Shown here in pieces: positions 41,143-49,573 of a stretch of DNA of 64,000 nt. The notes below the pieces were generated by a model that saw nothing but the letters and a program-made list of their open reading frames with translations, was not told the origin of the DNA and did not search any database. Where the stretch lies: positions 1-64,000 of the forward strand of contig JAHEIL010000046.1 of the NCBI GenBank assembly GCA_024639405.1, read 5' to 3'. A program made the position numbers and the translations under genes. Origin of the DNA: Crocinitomicaceae bacterium. Lineage in GTDB: Bacteria; Bacteroidota; Bacteroidia; Flavobacteriales_D; Crocinitomicaceae. Every line of letters begins with the position of its first letter. Position 1 is the stretch's first letter.

Positions 41143-42828
41143 ATGAAGTTAACAACACGTTTTTTACTGCTTTTTGGAATTAGCATTGTCTTATTCAAAT
41201 TGTTTTCTGTTAGATCCATTGACGATCGATATTACCGATCAATTAATGGTGATGCAAAAGCTTATTACGCATACTTACCGGCACTGTTTATTTACAATGA
41301 TCCAACATATAATTTTACGAAACATATTGAAAAAAAGTATTACCCGCAAGATAATTCTCAATTTAAAGATTTTACAACCAAACAAAAAAATGGGAAATGT
41401 GTCAATAAAACTTTTCCGGGATTAAGTTTACTTTATGCTCCTTTTTTTGCGCTTAGCTATTTGATCTCTTTCATTTTTGGATTTGCGACTGATGGTTATT
41501 CCATTCCATTCCAATGGGGTATTGCGATCTCACATGTTTTTTATTTTTTCCTGGGTATCTATTTATTAAACGCAACTTTGAAAAATTATTCTATTAATAC
41601 TTTTAATCGAGTAATGGTTCTAAGTTTAATTTTATTTGGCACAAATGTTTGGCATTATCTTGTTTATGACCACACTGTGAGCCACATTCACAGTTTTTTT
41701 TTAAGTAGTTTACTACTTTGGTTAATCGATAAATGGATTAAAACAACACGTTTGAATTTTTTAGGATGGACAAGTATCATATTTGCTGTTATTGTAATTA
41801 CGCGACCTACAAATGCCATCATGTTATCTTTTTTTCCTTTACTATTAACGTTGAATGGGCGAAAAATAAACGAATTTTTTTTACTTACTAAAAAGTCAAT
41901 TTTAAAGTTAGCCCCTTTTATTTTTATTAGCCTTTTAATTTTATCAGTGCCGCTTTTCCTGTGGAAATGGCAAAGTGATTTATGGATTGTTTATTCTTAT
42001 GGTAAAGAAGGCTTTGACTTTAAACATCCTCATTTAGTTGATTTTTTATTTTCTTATCAAAAAGGTTGGTTTTTATGGAATCCTTTAAGCTTTATAGCTT
42101 TTTTGGGAGGGATAATTTATTTTTACTCTTACTCAAAAAAAACAGTATTACAATATTTTTTACCAATTGCATTCATTGTATATATTCTTTCTTCATGGTG
42201 GTGCTGGACTTATGGTTCAGGATTTGGTCAGCGAACTATGATCGAATATTTACCATTTATAACCGTTGGATTTGCTCTTTTTTCTCAAAAATATTTAAAC
42301 CCAATTCTACTTTTCTTTATAATTCTACTTTTTTCAGTACTTAATATTATACAAAGTTATCAGATTTCTGAAGGAATACTAAAAGGAGGACTAACCACTG
42401 AAAAAAGTTATTGGTCACATTTTTTACAACTAAAAAAAGATGCACCTATCGCAATCAAAACAACTAATATGCATTTCATTTCATGTTTTAAAAATGATAC
42501 AAAAAGTATAATTTCAGAACAGCAACCCTATTCAAATTCCATTAAAACAAAAAATATAAAACAAGCTAATTATGCAATCATCGAATTAACGATTGGAGCT
42601 AAAAATGGCAATAAGGACATCCGACTTGTCGTCGCAAATGAAGATGGTTCATTTTATAACACAGAATTTATAGGAAACTATTTGTACGAAACTCCAAGGA
42701 AAATGAGTTTTAAATTTCAATTACCATCCAACTTATCAAATATAATAACTTATGTTTGGAATGGAGATACTAAAGTAAACGCCGAAATATCTTCAATAGC
42801 AATAAGTTTATATAGGTATAAAAAATAG
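41143..42828 (+). CDS. Polytopic membrane protein, possible GT-C glycosyltransferase
   Basis: A 561-residue inner-membrane protein from ATG 41143; an in-frame TTG at 41131 is possible but lies in a TTCATTTG sequence one mismatch from a -7 box. About ten hydrophobic segments fill residues 5-420, followed by a soluble ~140-residue beta-rich domain. The first periplasmic loop has INGDAKAYYAYLPALF with an acidic residue at the place where GT-C transferases keep their catalytic aspartate, and FGTNVWHYLVYDHTVSHIHS further on. A GT-C role using a lipid-linked sugar from the adjacent GT2 is plausible but not proven; no named family is recognised. Confidence 0.65.
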   Translation: MKLTTRFLLLFGISIVLFKLFSVRSIDDRYYRSINGDAKAYYAYLPALFIYNDPTYNFTKHIEKKYYPQDNSQFKDFTTKQKNGKCVNKTFPGLSLLYAPFFALSYLISFIFGFATDGYSIPFQWGIAISHVFYFFLGIYLLNATLKNYSINTFNRVMVLSLILFGTNVWHYLVYDHTVSHIHSFFLSSLLLWLIDKWIKTTRLNFLGWTSIIFAVIVITRPTNAIMLSFFPLLLTLNGRKINEFFLLTKKSILKLAPFIFISLLILSVPLFLWKWQSDLWIVYSYGKEGFDFKHPHLVDFLFSYQKGWFLWNPLSFIAFLGGIIYFYSYSKKTVLQYFLPIAFIVYILSSWWCWTYGSGFGQRTMIEYLPFITVGFALFSQKYLNPILLFFIILLFSVLNIIQSYQISEGILKGGLTTEKSYWSHFLQLKKDAPIAIKTTNMHFISCFKNDTKSIISEQQPYSNSIKTKNIKQANYAIIELTIGAKNGNKDIRLVVANEDGSFYNTEFIGNYLYETPRKMSFKFQLPSNLSNIITYVWNGDTKVNAEISSIAISLYRYKK

Positions 42829-42829
42829 T

Positions 42830-44242
42830 TTATTTTTTATACCATTTTTGAGCTGAATTTTCATTCGTAGATAAAATATAAATACCAGTATTTAAATCAC
42901 TTACATCTATTTTAGCCATTCCATTTACAAAATATACCTTTTCAATGATTTTACCCATCAAATCATATAATTTTATAGTAACATCTTTTGTTGAATAAAT
43001 AAACAATTCATCTCCAACTTGTTGCAAGCTAAAATCTTCTGATTCAAGGTTACCTGTTGAAAGGTTATAATTTTCTCCTAAATTAATTTTTTGAATGAAA
43101 GCTTGCATCACGTTGCATGAATCGTCATACAATGCATAATTTACTAAACCACGTGTAATGTTGTCATAGCCATCCAATATCAAATCTTCAACCACAGTAG
43201 AATCTCCACTACAAAAACAATTCAAAGCAACAGAAAAATTTTGATTGGTCCCGTTTTCGATGTTGTATTGTGTATTAAAACAAATTGAGTTATTGTTGAT
43301 AAACGTAGAGTTAGGATTGGTCCCATTTACACGAATCCCTACTCCATTTGCTTCAATTAAATTATCTATGACTGACGTGTTTTGGGTAATTAACAGTGCC
43401 AAATCATTTCCATTAAAGTATGAATTCTTAACTAAACCATATGATAATTCATTAATGGCTACTTCGTTATTTGTAAACGTACAATTATCAATGATTAAAT
43501 CGGAACAACCGTACATCCCATTCGTATTATTATCAAAAGTACAATTCGTTAGATTACCAGAAATACCATTAATAGTATTTGTATTACCATTGAAAATGCA
43601 ATTTGTAACATTTACAGGTGAATAGACCCATGTAAACGCACAAATATTGTTGTTAAAAACACAATTTGAAGCAGTCAAACCTCCATATACATATTGTGCA
43701 GCTTGTCCAATTCCGTTTCGCTGAAATGTGCAATAATTATATACATTGTTTGCATTTAATTGTAATGCATAATTATTGTCTTTAAAAATACAATCATTGA
43801 ATGTATGCGTTACTCCGATTTCTGCAACATCATTGTGCAAGCCATAAAACGAATTAGTCAACTCAAAATGGTCCATAGAAAAAGTGCCCCCTTGAGAACC
43901 CATAATTTTTATACCTAACCAATTGTATGAAGATGGGTTTGGTTGCGTTGAAGTAAATTTAATCGGATAATTTTGAGTTCCTTGAGCAACGAGTGAACCT
44001 CTTACTTCTAAATACAACATATTGCCCGTATTGAACGTATTATCCGCTGTTACTTTGATTTCAACCCCTGGTTCAATCGTTAAGGTTTTGCCAGGAAACA
44101 CTACGACAGATCCTGTCAAGATATATGGACTGTTAGCCAATGTCCAAGTTGTATTGTTATAAATTCCTCCTTGAAATGGAGTTTGAGCTGATGCAAAAAG
44201 TGATGCAATCAACAATGAAAATGATAAAATTATTTTATTCAT
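42830..44242 (-). CDS. Secreted right-handed beta-helix protein with T9SS type A sorting domain
   Basis: A 470-residue protein. The signal peptide ends SLFASAQ. A conserved opening (GGIYNNTTWTLANSPYIL ... VVVFPGKTLTIEPGVEI) leads into a parallel beta-helix with repeated CxFxxNN rungs (NCVFNNN, NCIFNGN, NCTFDNN, NCTFTNN). Then come a short block (YDNITRGLVNYALYDDSC) and a C-terminal sorting domain (TIKLYDLMGKIIEK, IDVSDLNTGIYIL). Beta-helix folds of this type occur in polysaccharide lyases and in adhesins; no catalytic residues can be assigned. It begins three bases after the stop of a paralogous gene and is probably co-transcribed with it. Confidence 0.85.
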   Translation of the reverse strand: MNKIILSFSLLIASLFASAQTPFQGGIYNNTTWTLANSPYILTGSVVVFPGKTLTIEPGVEIKVTADNTFNTGNMLYLEVRGSLVAQGTQNYPIKFTSTQPNPSSYNWLGIKIMGSQGGTFSMDHFELTNSFYGLHNDVAEIGVTHTFNDCIFKDNNYALQLNANNVYNYCTFQRNGIGQAAQYVYGGLTASNCVFNNNICAFTWVYSPVNVTNCIFNGNTNTINGISGNLTNCTFDNNTNGMYGCSDLIIDNCTFTNNEVAINELSYGLVKNSYFNGNDLALLITQNTSVIDNLIEANGVGIRVNGTNPNSTFINNNSICFNTQYNIENGTNQNFSVALNCFCSGDSTVVEDLILDGYDNITRGLVNYALYDDSCNVMQAFIQKINLGENYNLSTGNLESEDFSLQQVGDELFIYSTKDVTIKLYDLMGKIIEKVYFVNGMAKIDVSDLNTGIYILSTNENSAQKWYKK

Positions 44243-44245
44243 AAG

Positions 44246-45655
44246 TTAATTATTTAGTTGTTTAAAAATAGATTGATTAATGATTAATGTATAGATTCCC
44301 TTTTCTAATTCTTGAAAATTCAACATTTGAATAGTTGTGTCCAAATTTTTAAGTTCTAAAATGAGACGCCCTTCTAATGAGAATAGTTGCAAATGATTTA
44401 TTTTACTATTTGACTGAATTGTAATTTCATTTTGAAAAGGATTAGGGAAGACTTGAATAGAAGATAAAGACGCTAGTTCATCTGAAGATGCTGGTCCTTG
44501 ATCTGAAAATTTTAGAACAGTTTTAGTAATATTTGAACACGTTACATCGTAAACATCATAATTGATTAATCCTTTGGAAATGTCGTCATAACCATCAATT
44601 ATTGATAATTCAATTGCTGATGAATCTAGTCCACAAAAACAATTCTCCAACAATGAATAATTCATATTCGTATTATTATTGACACTGTAATTGGAATTGT
44701 TACAAATTTCATTGTCATAGATTGACGGACTTTCTTGAACGTTTACTACATTTGAAATAAGCACTCCGCCTAGATTATTATTGATTTGATTATTATGAAT
44801 TTCTGCTTTTACTGTCGCTTCAAGAGCCAACTCATTATTTATAAATTGATTGTTGTAAATTTCACAATCATTAGCAGCTTTTAATGCAGATGTATTGTCA
44901 CTAAACAAACAATTATATACTTTCCCATTATTAGGATAATTAAGCGCTAATTCGTTGTTTAAAAATTCACAGTCATGAATTACAATTGAATCTACAGCGT
45001 TTGCTTGAAAAGCAACCCCAATTTGATTATCAATAAATTCACAATTGCTCATAACAAATGCACTAGCATACGCATAAATCGAAGTGGTGTTGTCTTTAAA
45101 CAAACAATTATTAAGTGTAAAATAGGTCCAGCCGTATATACCAACTTCATTGTTAATTAGTTGACAGTTGTTTAGAATAACATTTGTGCCAACTGTAATA
45201 GCCTGATTACAATGTCGAAACTTACAATTCGTGTAATTCAATGAATTTGGAACACTTTCATAACCAAAAGGAAAATAAGCATTGGCGATATCAAAGTAAT
45301 TTGAATTGATTACACCACCTTGTGAATTGGTACAAACAAAACCTTGCCAACCTACATTTGTTGTATCGTATAGCGTTCTAATTTTAATGGGAAGTTGGCT
45401 CGTCCCAATGCAATTAATCGTACCTCTAGCTTCAATATAGATGGTGTTGCTTGCTTGATTGTTAATTAATAATTGAACACCTGGCTCAATCGTTAAAGTT
45501 TTTCCTGGAAACACGACAACCGGACCTGTTATTGTATAAGGACTATTTGCTAAGGTCCAAGTAGTATTGTTATAGATTCCTCCTTGAACTGTAGTTTGAG
45601 AAAAACTTGTTGAATAACTCAATATTAATAAAAGTGATAGAATACAATTCTTCAT
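44246..45655 (-). CDS. Secreted right-handed beta-helix protein with T9SS type A sorting domain (paralogue)
   Basis: A 469-residue paralogue of the downstream gene. The openings are nearly identical (GGIYNNTTWTLANSPYTI ... VVVFPGKTLTIEPGVQL), while the helix rungs (NCLFKDN, NCEFIDN, DCEFLNN) have diverged. The pre-sorting block YDDISKGLINYDVYDVTC and the sorting domain (VFPNPFQNEITIQSN, LQLFSLEGRLILELK, GIYTLIIN) match in arrangement. The tandem pair therefore arose by duplication, with head and tail conserved and the middle free to change, which suits variable ligand binding. It is divergent from the MBL-fold gene. Confidence 0.85.
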   Translation of the reverse strand: MKNCILSLLLILSYSTSFSQTTVQGGIYNNTTWTLANSPYTITGPVVVFPGKTLTIEPGVQLLINNQASNTIYIEARGTINCIGTSQLPIKIRTLYDTTNVGWQGFVCTNSQGGVINSNYFDIANAYFPFGYESVPNSLNYTNCKFRHCNQAITVGTNVILNNCQLINNEVGIYGWTYFTLNNCLFKDNTTSIYAYASAFVMSNCEFIDNQIGVAFQANAVDSIVIHDCEFLNNELALNYPNNGKVYNCLFSDNTSALKAANDCEIYNNQFINNELALEATVKAEIHNNQINNNLGGVLISNVVNVQESPSIYDNEICNNSNYSVNNNTNMNYSLLENCFCGLDSSAIELSIIDGYDDISKGLINYDVYDVTCSNITKTVLKFSDQGPASSDELASLSSIQVFPNPFQNEITIQSNSKINHLQLFSLEGRLILELKNLDTTIQMLNFQELEKGIYTLIINQSIFKQLNN

Positions 45656-45687
45656 AAATGCCTATAAATTACCGTGTAATCAGTATT

Positions 45688-45713
45688 AAAACAATCAATA
45701 GATATGATTGTTT
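45688..45713. promoter_or_regulatory. Inverted repeat between divergent genes
   Basis: AAACAATCA (45689-45697) and TGATTGTTT (45705-45713) form a nine-pair inverted repeat with a seven-base centre, lying 34-58 bases upstream of the beta-helix gene pair. It may be an operator or a leader hairpin; no standard -7 box is visible here. Confidence 0.35.
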
Positions 45714-45765
45714 AACTTTTAACATTTTTTAAAAATTAATACTGTTATAAATACGAACTTCGCAA

Positions 45766-46803
45766 ATGAAAAAACAATTTGGCGGAAAAATAACAGCAAC
45801 TGACAAACTAGCATACCAGCGTTCAGCGCATTGGGACGGTGAAAAATTCAACAATTTGGAAGCAACACCCATGAAAATTCCATTCAAAGCCTTGCCAAAA
45901 TTAATTTTCAATCAAATTGTTAAACCAAAAGGATTGTTGCCTCAAAAAACCATTCAAGTTGAACCAATCAAGTTAGTAGATTTACTTGAAGAAAAAACAT
46001 CAATGAAATTTTGTTGGCTTGGACACGCAGCCCTTTTAGCGCGTATAAACAACAAAACAATTGTTATAGATCCAATGCTAGGAGATAATGCTGCGCCAAT
46101 TTCGCCATTTCCAATTAAACGGTACAACACCATTGATACAAACTTTTTAGACGCAATACCTACTATTGATTTAATGCTTATTTCACACGATCATTATGAT
46201 CATTTAGATTTCAAAAGCATCCAACATCTAAAAGGAAAAGTAGCACATTATTTTGTTGCACTTGGTGTTGCGCGACATTTGATTGCATGGGGAATTAAGC
46301 CTGAAAAAATTACAGAATTTGATTGGTGGGAACAACAGAATTTTGAGGGAATTCAAATTACATTCAGTCCAACACGACATTTTTCTGGAAGAGGTATTAA
46401 AGACCGTTTTAAAAGTTTGTGGGGTGGATGGGCGTTTCAAACACCAACTGAAAACATTTGGTTTAGTGGAGATGGTGGTTACGGCACTCATTTTAAAGAA
46501 ATCGGTGAACGTTTAGGTCCGTTTGATTTTGCTTTTATGGAATGTGGACAATACAATGAATTGTGGCGCCCCATCCATTTATTTCCTGATGAGTGTATCC
46601 AAGCAGCTGTCGATGCCAAAGCACAAAAAATAATGCCCTTTCACTGGGGTAGTTTTAACTTATCCAATCATAGTTGGAACGCATCTGTAAAGGCGTTTGT
46701 ACAAGAAGCTGAAAAAGCAAATATTCCTTATTTAACACCTAAAATTGGAGAGATTTTTTGTCCGAGTGAATTGAAAGAGAATGAATTTTGGTGGTCGGAA
46801 TAA
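45766..46803 (+). CDS. Metallo-beta-lactamase-fold hydrolase (NAPE-PLD/RomA-like)
   Basis: A 345-residue metal-dependent hydrolase. The metal motif is SHDHYDHLD (H141, H143, D145, H146), with WLGHAALL before it, RHFSGRGIKDRFKSLWGGW and WFSGDGGYGTHF in the middle, and PFHWGSF near the end. This order and length match the NAPE-PLD/UlaG-like group that includes RomA; eukaryotic NAPE-PLD cleaves N-acyl phosphatidylethanolamine, but bacterial members have varied or unknown substrates. No signal peptide is present, so it is cytoplasmic. It ends before a terminator at 46882-46918. Confidence 0.85.
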   Translation: MKKQFGGKITATDKLAYQRSAHWDGEKFNNLEATPMKIPFKALPKLIFNQIVKPKGLLPQKTIQVEPIKLVDLLEEKTSMKFCWLGHAALLARINNKTIVIDPMLGDNAAPISPFPIKRYNTIDTNFLDAIPTIDLMLISHDHYDHLDFKSIQHLKGKVAHYFVALGVARHLIAWGIKPEKITEFDWWEQQNFEGIQITFSPTRHFSGRGIKDRFKSLWGGWAFQTPTENIWFSGDGGYGTHFKEIGERLGPFDFAFMECGQYNELWRPIHLFPDECIQAAVDAKAQKIMPFHWGSFNLSNHSWNASVKAFVQEAEKANIPYLTPKIGEIFCPSELKENEFWWSE

Positions 46804-46881
46804 CATGAAGCTATAGTAATTTGCTACTCCGATTGGATTATGCAAACGCATGTTCCTGCCGCATTTTGTCAATCCAAACAT

Positions 46882-46918
46882 AACCCCCGCTATTGCTGCT
46901 CAATAGCTAGGTTTTTTT
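46882..46918 (+). terminator. Terminator after the MBL-fold gene
   Basis: GCTATTG (46889-46895) pairs with CAATAGC (46901-46907) around a CTGCT loop, with outer AACC/GGTT pairs and a T-run at 46912-46918. Confidence 0.75.
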
Positions 46919-46970
46919 ATTCTCCTTTGCTTACAAAAACGAGTTTTTGTCACGCAGGAGAATAAAAAAA
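46912..46970. repeat. 59-base interrupted palindrome
   Basis: The 14-base arms 46912-46925 and 46957-46970 are exact reverse complements. Inside them ACAAAAAC (46933-46940) faces GTTTTTGT (46943-46950) across two bases, with a partly paired section between. The outer arms reuse the T-run of one terminator and the A-run of the other. Confidence 0.85.
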
Positions 46971-46993
46971 CCCACTTCACTTCATGAAGCGGG
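46964..46993 (-). terminator. Terminator after tRNA-Arg
   Basis: On the minus strand CCCGCTTCA (46993-46985) pairs with TGAAGTGGG (46979-46971) around a five-base loop, followed by seven T (46970-46964). It lies 10 bases past the tRNA 3' end. Confidence 0.9.
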
Positions 46994-47002
46994 TGTCTTT
47001 TG

Positions 47003-47076
47003 TGACTCCGATAGGATTCAAACCTATAACCGCTGGAGCCGAAATCCAGTGCGCTATTCAGTTGCGCCACGGAGCC
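47003..47076 (-). tRNA. tRNA-Arg (anticodon TCG)
   Basis: A complete 74-base cloverleaf on the minus strand. The acceptor GGCTCCG pairs with CGGAGTC (one G-T), the D stem is GCGC/GCGC, the anticodon stem CTGGA/TCCAG encloses TTTCGGC with anticodon TCG (reads CGA), the variable loop has five bases, and the T stem is ATAGG/CCTAT. The discriminator is A, and CCA is not encoded. The elbow is unusual: position 19 is A and position 56 is T, replacing the near-universal G19-C56 pair with A19-U56. Confidence 0.95.
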
Positions 47077-47112
47077 TTTTTTTTGGCGAGTGGTGCAAAT
47101 CCTTTTTTCAAG

Positions 47113-47131
47113 GTTGCGCCACGGAGCCTTT
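47113..47131 (-). pseudogene. Truncated copy of the tRNA-Arg 5' end
   Basis: The 19 bases 47113-47131 equal 47061-47079 exactly, which covers tRNA positions 1-16 plus the three bases before it. The copy is 52 bases upstream of the intact gene and breaks off in the D arm, so it cannot fold as a tRNA. It looks like a remnant of a tandem duplication. Confidence 0.75.
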
Positions 47132-47250
47132 AAGTGTGACAAAATTAACGAAAATCAAGTGTTTTTACAAATTGATAGGCATTTTAGTTGTGTATTGATG
47201 GAATATCAAATAAATTTGACAAACATACGTTATACATTTCAAAAAAGAAT

Positions 47251-49572
47251 ATGCGTTTACTTACACTTCTTTGCATTTTAATTGGATTTAATAGCAGTGC
47301 TCAAATTGGTATGGGTCAATGGAAAATGCACGTTCCAACCAATAAAGCAATTGATGTTTGTGCTGGAAACAATGTAATTTATACGGCATTTGAAAAAGGA
47401 GTGTTTGAATATGACTTAGATTCTAAAGAATTTACAAGTTGGAATGTTGTTAATGGTTTGTCGGATATTGATGTAACAAGTATCTATTACAGTTCAAAAT
47501 CAAAATCTTTGTACATAGGGTATGAAAACGGAAATTTAGATATTTTGAAAGATCGACAAGTTACCAATGTCCCAGCAATAAAAAACGCACAATATTCTGG
47601 TTTAAAAAGCGTCCTTAAAATCACTGAACACAATGGCTTAATTTTCTTAGCTACTAGCTTTTCAATCGTTGTGCTCGATCCTGTTAAAATTGAAATTAAA
47701 GATACCTGGTATCCAACCAATAAAAACTTGCCTGTAATCGATGTTGCTTTTAACAACGATTCTGTGTATGCGTTAACAAGTACTAAGCTTTATAAAGCTA
47801 AAAGTAACAACTCCTTTTTAGCGAATGCAGCCATTTGGGAATTAGAAACGCGTCTAGACACATTAGACGGAAGCGCATTCTACAAAGAAATTGAAACCTT
47901 TAACAATGAATTATTCTATACTTATTCTAAAAATGTATTTTCGGAAGATTCCGTTTTTAGGTTAACAGATTCAGGACATAGCTTGTTGACCAACTTTCCA
48001 TATTCTTTGGAAATGAAATCATTAAAAAAAGAAACAGATTATTTACTGGTTACAGTTTACGATGGTGTGTTGGTATATAATAAGAATTTTGAATTTGAAT
48101 ATGGCGTAAACCTCTATGAATTTGGTGGAAGTGTTACTTCAAATGCTGCGTGTTTGTCTAATAATGCGATGTGGATTGCAGACAATGAATATGGTTTAGT
48201 TAGAGCAGACAATTACCAAGGTAAAGAGCGAATCAATTTTCAAGGCCCTCCTAAAAAAACATTTTTTGCATTGGATCATAAAAACAACCAATTAGCAGTT
48301 GTTAGTGGCGGTGTTGACGGCGCTGTTCGAAGTTATGACCGCTCAGGGCTATACTTATACAAAAATGAAAACTGGACCTTCCGTGATGAATACAATGTCG
48401 ACGAATGGAACAATAACAACATTTATGATTACGTGTCAGTTTCAATTCATCCTTCAGACCCTTCAAAAATTGCGGTTGGAACATTTTCTGAAGTTCCACT
48501 AACTATTATCAAAGGAACCGCATCACCAGCGGACACTTTTACTCCAAACAACTCACCAATCGAAACTGCATTTACAAATTACAACGATTGTTTTATTTCC
48601 GGTTTAGATTATGATGAAAATGGTAATTTATGGATATTGAATTCCTACGCAGAAAACCCGTTAAAAGTATATTCTGCTACAGGTCAATGGAGTTCTTTTG
48701 ATTTGGGAGGAAGTGCTAAAAAAAGATACACTAAAAAATTGAAAGTGGATTATTCTGGCAATAAATGGTGTAGTATTAGTGGTGTTGGCTTAATTGGCTA
48801 CAACGATAATGGCACGATTAGTGATCCTAGTGATGATAAAAAAATTATCCTCGATGAAGGAGAATATTCTGGAAACCTTCCATCAACGAATGTAACAGCA
48901 ATTGCGGTAGATTTTGACAATGAAATTTGGATTGGAACAGAGCAAGGATTTGGAATTCTATACAATCCTGACAATAGTTTTGATGCCGCTCCAGGAGAAT
49001 ATAACATTCAACAAAGTAAAGTTGTCATCAATGGAATTGTAAATTATGTGTTAGGTAAAACAGCGATTACTGACATTGAAGTTGATGGAGGAAACAGAAA
49101 ATGGTTCGGAACCGCAAATGGAGGTATAGTTCTCATTAGCGCTGATGGAAGTGAAATTATTAAACAATTTACTACCGATAATTCACCACTTATTTCAAAT
49201 GTTATTTTGGATTTAGCTATTGATCAAACAACCGGAGAATTATTCATTGCAACAGACCGTGGATTGGTGTCATTTAGAGCAGATGCTTCCTATGAAGATG
49301 CTGAATATAGTTCAGTAAATGTGTTTCCTAATCCTGCACGTGCTGACTATAGCGGACCAATTACAATTCAAGGAATACGCTACAATTCTGATGTAAAAAT
49401 CACAGACATCTCAGGAAACTTAGTCTACAAAACACAATCCAATGGTGGTACAGCAACATGGAATGGAAAAACATTGAGTGGCGATCGTGTTGCAACTGGT
49501 GTATACCTCATCTGGACAGCTAATAATGATGGAGACGGTAGAAAAGTTGGCAAAGTGCTTGTATTGAATTAA
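47251..49572 (+). CDS. porZ: PorZ-like T9SS protein with beta-propellers and C-terminal sorting domain
   Basis: A 773-residue exported protein from ATG 47251; earlier in-frame codons lack a signal peptide, while MRLLTLLCILIGFNSSAQ is a good one. Two beta-propellers of the two-component-regulator-propeller type follow: NVVNGLSDIDVTSIYYSS, GNLWILNSYAENPLKVYS, EIWIGTEQGFGILYNPDNS, and others. The C-terminus (VFPNPARADYSGPITIQGI, VKITDISGNLVYKTQS, WNGKTLSGDRVATGVYLI) is a T9SS sorting domain. This matches PorZ, the surface component that delivers anionic lipopolysaccharide to the T9SS sortase PorU. It is followed after one base by recO. Confidence 0.85.
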   Translation: MRLLTLLCILIGFNSSAQIGMGQWKMHVPTNKAIDVCAGNNVIYTAFEKGVFEYDLDSKEFTSWNVVNGLSDIDVTSIYYSSKSKSLYIGYENGNLDILKDRQVTNVPAIKNAQYSGLKSVLKITEHNGLIFLATSFSIVVLDPVKIEIKDTWYPTNKNLPVIDVAFNNDSVYALTSTKLYKAKSNNSFLANAAIWELETRLDTLDGSAFYKEIETFNNELFYTYSKNVFSEDSVFRLTDSGHSLLTNFPYSLEMKSLKKETDYLLVTVYDGVLVYNKNFEFEYGVNLYEFGGSVTSNAACLSNNAMWIADNEYGLVRADNYQGKERINFQGPPKKTFFALDHKNNQLAVVSGGVDGAVRSYDRSGLYLYKNENWTFRDEYNVDEWNNNNIYDYVSVSIHPSDPSKIAVGTFSEVPLTIIKGTASPADTFTPNNSPIETAFTNYNDCFISGLDYDENGNLWILNSYAENPLKVYSATGQWSSFDLGGSAKKRYTKKLKVDYSGNKWCSISGVGLIGYNDNGTISDPSDDKKIILDEGEYSGNLPSTNVTAIAVDFDNEIWIGTEQGFGILYNPDNSFDAAPGEYNIQQSKVVINGIVNYVLGKTAITDIEVDGGNRKWFGTANGGIVLISADGSEIIKQFTTDNSPLISNVILDLAIDQTTGELFIATDRGLVSFRADASYEDAEYSSVNVFPNPARADYSGPITIQGIRYNSDVKITDISGNLVYKTQSNGGTATWNGKTLSGDRVATGVYLIWTANNDGDGRKVGKVLVLN

Positions 49573-49573
49573 A

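Larger units (their letters stand above)
46804..47250. other. Intergenic region with tRNA, remnant and terminators
   Basis: No protein gene lies here. The stretch carries two facing terminators (46882-46918 and 46964-46993), a large palindrome between and within them (46912-46970), a tRNA-Arg gene on the minus strand (47003-47076) and a 19-base copy of its 5' end (47113-47131). The remaining sequence up to porZ has no clear -7 box. Confidence 0.8.

Noticed and set aside
47003-47131. Integrative element attachment site at the tRNA
   Set aside because: The duplicated part is the tRNA 5' end, the two copies are only 52 bases apart, and there is no integrase or foreign gene between or around them.
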